This document shows, piece after piece, positions 1-5,026 of a DNA stretch of 5,468 nucleotides (position 1 is the first letter of the stretch; every line of letters starts with the position of its first letter). This DNA comes from Gammaproteobacteria bacterium (GTDB lineage Bacteria; Pseudomonadota; Gammaproteobacteria; Cardiobacteriales; Wohlfahrtiimonadaceae). The notes beneath the pieces are model-generated. The model was not told the origin of the DNA and did no database searches. It saw only the letters and a list, made by a program, of their open reading frames with translations. The translations under genes were made by a program, and so were the position numbers. Where the stretch lies: assembly GCA_003864535.1 (NCBI GenBank), contig BHEQ01000142.1:1-5468 (forward strand). Direction: 5' to 3'.

Positions 1-1081
1 GTTTAAATAAATCTGATTGTGGCAAGCCTAAAGCTTCGCGCGCGCGCCCTGTTAAGCCGCGTCCGATAATTAAAGGAATTCGTCCACCTGCACGCACCTC
101 ATCTAATAATACAGGGCGTAATTCAAAGGTAGCAATTAATGCGCCATTTTTATGAATCTCGCCTTTATAAGGATATAATTCAAGGACATCCCCTGTTTCC
201 ATCGCGGAAACATCGCATTCAATTGGTAATGCGCCCGCATCTTCCATCGTATTGAAGAAAATAGGTGCAATTTTGCTCCCAAAAACAAAGCCACCATCGC
301 GCTTATTGGGAATATGCGGAATATCATTGCCCATATACCAAAGTACGGAATTAGTCGCAGATTTACGTGAAGAGCCGGTGCCCACAACATCGCCGACATA
401 TACGATTGGATGCCCTTTTTCCTTTAATTTGATAATTGTATTTAAAGGATCGCTTACACCTTCACGTGGATTTTTGAGCATTGCTAAACCATGTAAAGGA
501 ATATCAGGGCGACTCCAAGCATCAGGAGCTGGGGAGAGATCATCGGTATTGGTCTCTCCAGGGACTTTAAATACGGTAAGCGTGATTTTTTCAGCAAGAA
601 CAGGTCGCCGTGTAAACCATGTAGCATCAGCCCATGCTTGCATGACTTGTTTTGCAATAGTGTGTCCTTGATCTGCTTTTTCTTTAACATCATGAAAAGC
701 ATCAAACATTAATAAAGTCTGCGCTAAAGCTGTTGCCGCAATTTGCGCCACTTTTTCATTATCTAATAAATTGATTAATGGGGTAATATTATAACCGCCA
801 AGCATCGTGCCTAATAATTTAGTTGCATGAGCTTGATCAATTAAAGAACAAACCTGCTCACCTTTAGCAACATCTGCCAAGAAAGCAGCTTTTACGTAAG
901 CTGCTTGATCAACCCCAGCAGGAACGCGATTGCTGATTAAATCAACGAGGAAAGCAGCTTCATTTTGCGGTGGATTTTTAAGTAATTCAACAAGTGCAAC
1001 TGTTTGTTCAGGTGTTAAAGCTTGTGGAGGTATGCCTAAAGCAGCACGCTCTTGAACATGTTTACGATATTCTACTAACAT
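1..1081 (-). CDS. acnB: Aconitate hydratase B, N-terminal part (runs off left edge)
   Basis: AcnB is the cytoplasmic [4Fe-4S] aconitase that interconverts citrate and isocitrate in the TCA cycle; in several gammaproteobacteria it also handles 2-methylaconitate and binds mRNA when its cluster is lost. I translated 360 uninterrupted codons from the ATG at 1081-1079 (MLVEYRKHVQERAALG...). They cover the N-terminal HEAT-like domain (about residues 1-160) and most of the swivel domain (about 165-360). Visible AcnB signatures are LLGTMLGGYNI (95-105), GETNTDDLSPAPDAWSRPD (175-193, with Arg191 at the position of the E. coli substrate-binding Arg) and VGTGSSRKSATNSVLW (233-248, Ser-Ser-Arg substrate loop 237-239). 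It is about 7 residues shorter than E. coli AcnB just before that loop. The cluster-binding cysteines belong to the C-terminal half, outside the window. A strong Shine-Dalgarno, AAAGGAG, lies at 1089-1095, 7 nt before the ATG. It is divergent from the small gene at 1476. Identification is secure. Confidence 0.97.
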   Translation of the reverse strand, partial: MLVEYRKHVQERAALGIPPQALTPEQTVALVELLKNPPQNEAAFLVDLISNRVPAGVDQAAYVKAAFLADVAKGEQVCSLIDQAHATKLLGTMLGGYNITPLINLLDNEKVAQIAATALAQTLLMFDAFHDVKEKADQGHTIAKQVMQAWADATWFTRRPVLAEKITLTVFKVPGETNTDDLSPAPDAWSRPDIPLHGLAMLKNPREGVSDPLNTIIKLKEKGHPIVYVGDVVGTGSSRKSATNSVLWYMGNDIPHIPNKRDGGFVFGSKIAPIFFNTMEDAGALPIECDVSAMETGDVLELYPYKGEIHKNGALIATFELRPVLLDEVRAGGRIPLIIGRGLTGRAREALGLPQSDLFK

Positions 1082-1290
1082 AATTAATCTCCTTTGGTTA
1101 CGTATAAAAATCATGACCTTAATAGCAAGCATAATCAAATATTTATTTGGATGGTTGATCAAATAAAGCAAGCTAAATTGGCAGACTTAAGTTGGAATGC
1201 TATTATTAAAACTATTATTTTATAAATACTACTATTAAAATAATGCTCCACATTATAATTCTTATTGATATAAATAAAAGCAAATAATAA

Positions 1291-1373
1291 GCCCATTTCA
1301 AACCATATTTTAAACCATGTTTAAAAGCATATTCTAAGCCATTATTCCAAACTATTATTTCAAACCATTATTC
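1291..1373. repeat. Degenerate 12-13 bp tandem repeat array
   Basis: About seven imperfect copies of a unit close to AAACCATTATTYY follow one another. The CCAT-like cores are at 1293-1296, 1303-1306, 1315-1318, 1327-1330 (GCAT), 1339-1342, 1352-1355 (CTAT) and 1365-1368. Core spacing is 10, 12, 12, 12, 13 and 13 bp. The copies are too diverged and irregular to be a CRISPR, and no replication gene suggests iterons. Possible explanations are a decayed tandem duplication, a multi-site operator or a curved region upstream of the small gene's promoter. The repeat is visible by eye; its function is unknown. Confidence 0.5.
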
Positions 1374-1381
1374 TTTCTATT

Positions 1382-1390
1382 TGCTATTAT
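1382..1390 (+). promoter_or_regulatory. Possible extended -10 promoter for the small membrane protein gene
   Basis: TG-C-TATTAT fits an extended -10 element (TGnTATAAT) with one mismatch in the hexamer. No good -35 lies 16-18 bp upstream, which is tolerated in extended -10 promoters. Transcription would start near 1397, giving a leader of about 80 nt that contains the 14-bp palindrome. The assignment is tentative because AT-rich DNA yields many such matches. Confidence 0.3.
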
Positions 1391-1416
1391 GGGGACTTCT
1401 ATAAATCTGAAAAAGC

Positions 1417-1430
1417 ACACATATATGTGT
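1417..1430. promoter_or_regulatory. Perfect 14-bp palindrome, possible operator
   Basis: ACACATATATGTGT is a perfect inverted repeat with no spacer, so it suits a dimeric DNA-binding protein better than an RNA hairpin. It lies 46 bp before the start codon of the small gene and just downstream of its best promoter candidate, a typical repressor position. It matches no operator consensus that I can name with confidence. The alternating purine-pyrimidine composition raises the chance that it arose by accident. Confidence 0.35.
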
Positions 1431-1475
1431 CATTATGTTTATCATCACCAAATAAATTATCTAAGGATTTAAAAT

Positions 1476-1727
1476 ATGCTCAATAAAATTAAGATAAAGT
1501 GGGTGTTATTAGGCTTTGCCGCAGCAGGTATGTTGTTGATCTTAAACTCGTTTCGCGGTAAAAGCTCTAAACCTTATCCTCTTGCGCAAGAAATAGCGGC
1601 ACAAGAAATACAGCCGCAGATGAATGTTTTACTTAAACTTCAACAAAAACCCGTTGAAGTGCAAGCTAAAATGGATGCGATTAGTGCCAAACAATTACAG
1701 TCATTAGATAACGCTAATCAACAATAA
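1476..1727 (+). CDS. Small single-pass membrane protein, unknown function (83 aa)
   Basis: I do not recognise this protein. It starts MLNKIKIKW and has a lysine-rich N-terminus followed by one hydrophobic segment, about residues 10-26. A short basic patch (RGKSSK, about 27-32) comes next, then a polar, Gln/Ala/Lys-rich tail to residue 83 that should be mostly alpha-helical. There is no lipobox cysteine and no clear signal-peptidase I site, so an inner-membrane anchor with its tail in the periplasm is the likeliest reading; basic residues on both sides make topology uncertain. It is judged real because AAGGA at 1463-1467 sits 8 nt before the ATG, the codons look natural throughout, and it fills the gap up to glyQ. 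It runs tail to tail with glyQ (stops 5 bp apart) and is divergent from acnB. No cysteines or catalytic motifs are visible. Confidence 0.72.
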   Translation: MLNKIKIKWVLLGFAAAGMLLILNSFRGKSSKPYPLAQEIAAQEIQPQMNVLLKLQQKPVEVQAKMDAISAKQLQSLDNANQQ

Positions 1728-1732
1728 TGCGA

Positions 1733-2680
1733 TTATTTTGCAAGCATAGGAAAACCTAAACGCTCGCGAGAATTATAATAACTTTGTGCAACCGATCTTG
1801 CCATGGTGCGGATACGTAAAATATAAGCTTGACGCTCTGTTACTGAAATTGCTTTGCGTGCATCTAATAAATTAAAAGTATGCGAGGCTTTTAAGGTCAT
1901 CTCATACGCTGGCAGTGGGAGATCAACTTCCATTAAGCGCAGTGCTTCTTGCTCACAATGATCAAATTGGGTAAATAAATAATCAATATTTGCATATTCA
2001 AAATTATATTTTGATTGCTCAACTTCATTTTGATGAAAAACATCACCATAACTAACCCGCCCAAATTGTCCATCAGCCCATGTTAAATCATAAACACTTT
2101 CAACGCCTTGAACATACATGGCTAAACGCTCTAAACCATAGGTGATCTCACCAGTTACAGGCTTACACTCAAGACCTCCAGCTTGTTGAAAATAGGTGAA
2201 TTGCGTAACTTCCATCCCATTAAGCCAAACCTCCCAACCTAAACCCCAAGCGCCTAAAGAGGGTGATTCCCAGTTATCTTCCACGAAACGAATATCATGA
2301 ATTGTTGGATCAATACCGAGTGCTTTGAGTGAGCCTAAATAAAGCTCTTGAATATTATCAGGCGATGGCTTTAATACAACCTGATACTGATAATAATGCT
2401 GCAAGCGATTAGGGTTCTCGCCATAACGCCCATCAGTTGGACGGCGTGAAGGCTGAACATAAGCCGCTGCCCAAGGTTCAGGTCCTAGCGCACGTAAGAA
2501 GGTTGCAGAATGAAAAGTACCTGCGCCCATTTCCATATCATAAGGCTGGATAATAACGCAACCTTCATTCGCCCAATAAGTTTGTAATGTAAAAATAATA
2601 TCTTGAAAAGTCATTATTTTTGCTGCTTTTATTGCTTTTTTAGGAAGCTCTTGCGGATTATTATTTATATGATTAGGCAT
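1733..2680 (-). CDS. glyQ: Glycyl-tRNA synthetase alpha subunit
   Basis: GlyQ is the catalytic alpha subunit of the bacterial alpha2beta2 class II glycyl-tRNA synthetase; it makes glycyl-adenylate and charges tRNA-Gly together with GlyS. From the ATG at 2680 the protein has 315 residues (303 in E. coli). Family blocks are GAGTFHSATFLRALGPEPW (about 52-70), the RRPTDGRYGENPNRLQHYYQ region (79-98), GLGWEVWLNGMEVTQFTYFQ (146-165) and the motif-3-like ITYGLERLAMY (179-189). The C-terminal SFNLLDARKAISVTERQ-type block is also present. The start is ambiguous. GTG at 2686 is possible, but GAGAGAG at 2688-2694 lies 7 nt before the ATG at 2680 and only 1 nt before the GTG. An internal ATG at 2614 (MTFQDI...) matches the usual family N-terminus better but lacks a Shine-Dalgarno. 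If the ATG at 2680 is used, there is a Lys/Asn-rich extension of about 22 residues. glyS, normally next downstream, is absent here. Confidence 0.97.
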   Translation of the reverse strand: MPNHINNNPQELPKKAIKAAKIMTFQDIIFTLQTYWANEGCVIIQPYDMEMGAGTFHSATFLRALGPEPWAAAYVQPSRRPTDGRYGENPNRLQHYYQYQVVLKPSPDNIQELYLGSLKALGIDPTIHDIRFVEDNWESPSLGAWGLGWEVWLNGMEVTQFTYFQQAGGLECKPVTGEITYGLERLAMYVQGVESVYDLTWADGQFGRVSYGDVFHQNEVEQSKYNFEYANIDYLFTQFDHCEQEALRLMEVDLPLPAYEMTLKASHTFNLLDARKAISVTERQAYILRIRTMARSVAQSYYNSRERLGFPMLAK

Positions 2681-2687
2681 ACACACA

Positions 2688-2694
2688 CTCTCTC
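2688..2694 (-). promoter_or_regulatory. Ribosome binding site deciding the glyQ start
   Basis: GAGAGAG on the minus strand is a moderate Shine-Dalgarno 7 nt upstream of the ATG at 2680-2678. It is only 1 nt from the upstream GTG at 2686, so it favours the ATG. The stretch in front of the internal ATG at 2614 has no comparable purine-rich GGAG-like motif. Confidence 0.5.
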
Positions 2695-2715
2695 TTTTTG
2701 GAAATGAGATTATTT

Positions 2716-2838
2716 AGGGCACATCTATTAATTGCTTTTTCTGCGTTACGCAAATTTATTAAAATGCTCATTTACCTATGTAAACTGCGCTTTTAATAAA
2801 ATTGCAAGCCTTGAAAAATCTAATTTATAGAAGCCCCT
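2716..2838. repeat. MITE-like imperfect palindromic element between hslU and glyQ
   Basis: The left arm 2716-2775 and the reverse complement of the right arm 2780-2838 align over about 60 positions with three single-base gaps; I count about 42 identities by hand. Shared blocks include AGGG at the outer end, TTCTAT/ATCTAT, AATT, TTTTTC, TTTATTAAAA and TTTAC at the centre. The loop is CTAT (2776-2779). TTTAGG occurs at both edges (2713-2718 and 2840-2845) and may be a target duplication, but the left copy overlaps the arm, so the exact ends are uncertain. It has no coding capacity. The structure fits a non-autonomous palindromic intergenic repeat, and it resembles elements I associate with AT-rich gammaproteobacterial genomes; that resemblance is from memory and unchecked. 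In RNA it would fold into a long hairpin between hslU and glyQ. Confidence 0.7.
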
Positions 2839-2897
2839 CTTTAGGATAATTAAATGTAATTAAGTTAGATTAAACCTAGTTAAATTAAAAAAACATT

Positions 2898-4232
2898 TTA
2901 TAAAATATAACGGCTTAAATCTTCATTTTTTGCAAGTTCGCCTAAATTATCTTTTACAAACGCAGCGTCTATTATTAACTCTTGTCCTGATTTATCTGAA
3001 GCACTAAAAGAAATCTCTTCTAATAAGCGTTCTAAAATAGTGTGCAAACGTCTTGCACCAATATTCTCGGTGCGCTCATTTACTGAAAAAGCAATTTGGG
3101 CAATTTCATTAATACTTGCATCATTAAAACTTAAAGTTACCCCTTCGGTTTTCAATAAAGCTGCATATTGTTTGATTAGAGAATGTTCAGGTTCTTTTAA
3201 AATCCTAATAAAATCATCAACCTCTAAAGCTGCAAGCTCAACACGGATCGGCAAGCGCCCTTGTAATTCTGGAATTAAGTCAGAAGGCTTAGCTAAATGA
3301 AATGCGCCAGAGGCAATAAATAAAATATGATCAGTTTTTACATGCCCATATTTAGTTGACACGCTACAGCCTTCAACTAAAGGCAATAAATCACGCTGAA
3401 CACCTTCGCGCGACACATCAGCTCCTGCATATTCACCGCGTCTGCAAACTTTATCAAGCTCATCAATAAAAACGATACCTTGATTTTCTGTAAGCTCTAT
3501 CGCGCGTGCTTTGACATCTTCATTATTAACTAAACGTGCCGCCTCTTCGTCTTGAGCTAGACGTAAGGCATCTTTAATTTTCATTTTCTTAGGGGATTTT
3601 TTAGGGCTCGCTTGCGCAAATAAAGCTTGAAATTGTTCTGCCATCTCTTCCATACCTGGTGGCGCCATAAAGTCCATATTTTTGTTTTCTGAGAGTTCAA
3701 TCTCAATCTCTTTATCATCAAGTTCGCCACCAATAAGCTTTTCACGAAATTTTTGACGCGTGCTTGAGTTATCAGGCGCAGTATTATTCGGCTCATTTTG
3801 AAATCCTGATGATTTAGGCTGTGGCAAGAGGCAATCCAAAATCCGCTCTATCGCTGCAAATTCAGCCTTGGGACGCGCTACAATAATTGCATGTTCACGT
3901 ACTTGTTTGATTGAAATCTCAACTAAATCACGGATGATAGAATCAACCTCACGTCCGACATAGCCAACTTCAGTAAATTTAGTTGCCTCAACTTTAATAA
4001 AAGGTGCGTTCGCAAGTTTAGCTAAACGCCGCGCAATTTCGGTTTTACCAACGCCTGTAGGCCCTATCATTAAGATGTTTTTGGGGGTGATCTCTGTTCT
4101 TAATGGATCAGCAACCATCTGCCTGCGCCAGCGATTACGTAGCGCAATCGCAACCGCTTTTTTAGCATTATCTTGACCAACTATATATTTATCAAGTTCT
4201 TGGACAATTTCTCTTGGGGTCATCTGGCTCAT
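2898..4232 (-). CDS. hslU: HslU (ClpY), ATPase subunit of the HslVU protease
   Basis: HslU is the AAA+ unfoldase that forms a hexameric ring, unfolds substrates with ATP and feeds them into the HslV chamber in the cytoplasm. At 444 residues it matches the family length (443 in E. coli). Visible motifs are the N-terminal TPREIVQELDKYIVGQ (5-20), Walker A GPTGVGKT (57-64), the pore loop GYVGRE (90-95), Walker B VFIDELDK (254-261), the GRLPIR arginine-finger region (325-330) and sensor 2 IGARRLHT (391-398). The C-terminal EDLSRYIL (437-444) is the tail that inserts into HslV. The intermediate (I) domain lies about 111-240 and includes a low-complexity Asn/Pro/Ser stretch at about 138-158, where orthologues vary. 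Its ATG overlaps the hslV TGA by 4 bp (ATGA), and no strong Shine-Dalgarno precedes it, so translational coupling is likely. It is complete, with no missing key residue. Confidence 0.98.
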   Translation of the reverse strand: MSQMTPREIVQELDKYIVGQDNAKKAVAIALRNRWRRQMVADPLRTEITPKNILMIGPTGVGKTEIARRLAKLANAPFIKVEATKFTEVGYVGREVDSIIRDLVEISIKQVREHAIIVARPKAEFAAIERILDCLLPQPKSSGFQNEPNNTAPDNSSTRQKFREKLIGGELDDKEIEIELSENKNMDFMAPPGMEEMAEQFQALFAQASPKKSPKKMKIKDALRLAQDEEAARLVNNEDVKARAIELTENQGIVFIDELDKVCRRGEYAGADVSREGVQRDLLPLVEGCSVSTKYGHVKTDHILFIASGAFHLAKPSDLIPELQGRLPIRVELAALEVDDFIRILKEPEHSLIKQYAALLKTEGVTLSFNDASINEIAQIAFSVNERTENIGARRLHTILERLLEEISFSASDKSGQELIIDAAFVKDNLGELAKNEDLSRYIL

Positions 4233-4774
4233 ATTTCGTAATCCATTTTTTCAATTGTTAGGTTTTTATTAGTGTAAACACAAATATCTGCGGCAATATT
4301 TAGGCTTTTGCGTACAATCTCTTCCGCACTAAGATCGGTATTATCAAGAAGTGCCAGCGCCGCACTTTGGGCAAAAGCCCCGCCTGATCCTATCGCGGCA
4401 AGATCATTCTCAGGCTCGATCACATCCCCATTGCCTGAAATAATTAACGTAGCTGAGTGATCAGCAACAATAAGTAAAGCCTCTAAACGCCTAAGCATAC
4501 GGTCGGTACGCCAATCCTTGGCAAGTTCAACCGCAGCACGGGTAAGATTACCGCCATATTTTTCAAGCTTTGCCTCAAAGCGTTCAAACAAGGTAAAAGC
4601 ATCCGCGGTACCACCTGCAAAGCCTGCGAGGACTTTTTCATTATATAAACGGCGCACTTTACGCGCATTGCCTTTCATAACCGTATTTCCCATCGAGACC
4701 TGTCCATCTCCGCCAATTACCACTTGATTATTGCGCCGCACTGCACAAATTGTTGTGCCACGATATTGTTCCAT
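4229..4774 (-). CDS. hslV: HslV (ClpQ), peptidase subunit of the HslVU protease
   Basis: HslV is the N-terminal-threonine peptidase of the bacterial proteasome-like HslVU complex; two hexameric HslV rings are capped by HslU. The protein has 181 residues. The catalytic threonine is expected at Thr7, after a six-residue propeptide MEQYRG that must be removed (E. coli loses only Met). In mature numbering Asp17 and Lys33 of the active site are present (Asp23 and Lys39 here), in GGDGQVSMGNTVMKGNARK. Other family blocks are FAGGTADAFTLFE, ELAKDWRTDRMLR and IGSGG. AAGGAA at 4781-4786 lies 6 nt before the ATG at 4774 and supports this start. It is the first gene of an hslVU operon, read from a sigma-32-type promoter, and overlaps hslU by 4 bp. 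Identification is secure. Confidence 0.98.
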   Translation of the reverse strand: MEQYRGTTICAVRRNNQVVIGGDGQVSMGNTVMKGNARKVRRLYNEKVLAGFAGGTADAFTLFERFEAKLEKYGGNLTRAAVELAKDWRTDRMLRRLEALLIVADHSATLIISGNGDVIEPENDLAAIGSGGAFAQSAALALLDNTDLSAEEIVRKSLNIAADICVYTNKNLTIEKMDYEI

Positions 4775-4826
4775 TTTGTATTCCTTGTTTTAGGCTCATC
4801 GTTAAGATATATATTTTGATCAATAG

Positions 4827-4855
4827 ATAATGCGTGATAAAGCCTAAATTTCAAG
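4827..4855 (-). promoter_or_regulatory. Sigma-32 (RpoH) heat-shock promoter for hslVU
   Basis: On the minus strand CTTGAAA (4855-4849), a 14-bp spacer and CGCATTAT (4834-4827) closely match the RpoH consensus CTTGAAA - 13 to 15 bp - CCCCATnT; the -35 is perfect over seven bases. Transcription would begin near 4820, giving a leader of about 45 nt that contains the hslV ribosome binding site. hslVU is a known sigma-32 operon in E. coli, which supports the call. The conserved leader stem-loop described for E. coli hslVU is not obvious here. Confidence 0.8.
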
Positions 4856-4969
4856 TTTAGCTTGCATAATCTTTTGATTCTAGCTTAAAAAAATACGCAA
4901 ATAAGCCTATATTGTGCGATTTTATTTTAAATAAAGTTTATCATTCTCGCCTGTGCTAGATTCACCTAA

Positions 4970-5016
4970 AGTCATAGAGTCATAATTATAGAGCTATATT
5001 ATTAAAGTTATTAAAG
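4970..5016 (+). promoter_or_regulatory. Possible promoter region of the MFS gene with two tandem repeats
   Basis: TATATT at 4995-5000 is a five-of-six match to the -10 consensus, but no good -35 lies 16-18 bp upstream. That place is partly taken by two adjacent 8-bp near-copies, AGTCATAG and AGTCATAA (4970-4985), which could be a binding site for an activator. Just downstream, TTATTAAAG occurs twice in perfect tandem (4999-5016). A start near 5007 would leave a leader of about 20 nt. All of this is inference from short motifs in AT-rich DNA. Confidence 0.28.
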
Positions 5017-5026
5017 TGAGTTATAA

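Larger units (their letters stand above)
1082..1475. other. AT-rich divergent intergenic spacer, acnB / small membrane protein gene
   Basis: This is 394 bp without a supportable gene. It must carry the acnB promoter (minus) and the promoter of the small gene (plus). The acnB Shine-Dalgarno is at its left end. I found no convincing sigma-70 pair for acnB: a TTGCTA/TATACG pair with a 16-bp spacer (1101-1128) would leave a leader of only about a dozen bases. The middle is very AT-rich and repetitive. The 12-mer AAACTATTATTT occurs at both 1209-1220 and 1349-1360, and a degenerate tandem array occupies 1291-1373. A perfect palindrome is at 1417-1430. No tRNA or clear structured RNA was recognised. 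Confidence 0.7.

Noticed and set aside
37..47. Alternating CG run of 11 bases, as possible Z-DNA
   Set aside because: It encodes the conserved Gly-Arg-Ala-Arg stretch of AcnB, is explained by codon choice, and is too short to argue for structure.
136..705. Open frames inside the acnB region (136-399 minus, 252-671 plus, 484-705 minus)
   Set aside because: They overlap acnB in other frames, lack ribosome binding sites, and their products resemble nothing; the acnB frame is continuous through all of them.
1155..1162. TTGATCAA palindrome, recurring at 833-840, 904-911 and 4816-4823, as a shared operator
   Set aside because: Two copies lie inside acnB coding sequence, and an 8-mer of this composition is expected often in AT-rich DNA.
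1291..1373. CRISPR array
   Set aside because: The units are 10-13 bp, imperfect and contiguous, with no spacers and no cas genes nearby.
1703..1770. Bidirectional terminator between the small gene and glyQ (ATTAG/CTAAT at 1703-1718; CTCGCGAG at 1763-1770)
   Set aside because: The first is a five-pair A/T-rich stem without a T-run, and the second is a loopless palindrome inside glyQ; neither resembles an intrinsic terminator.
2887..2906. AT-only palindrome ATTTTATAAAAT followed by seven T on the minus strand, as a terminator of hslU
   Set aside because: It overlaps the stop codon and would leave a stem of about four A-U pairs, too weak for an intrinsic terminator.
3040..3796. Open frames at 3040-3300 (plus) and 3581-3796 (minus)
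   Set aside because: They are shadows of hslU, whose full-length frame has every expected motif.
4483..4727. Open frames at 4483-4668 (minus) and 4518-4727 (plus)
   Set aside because: They are shadows of hslV; there is no independent start signal or protein-like composition.
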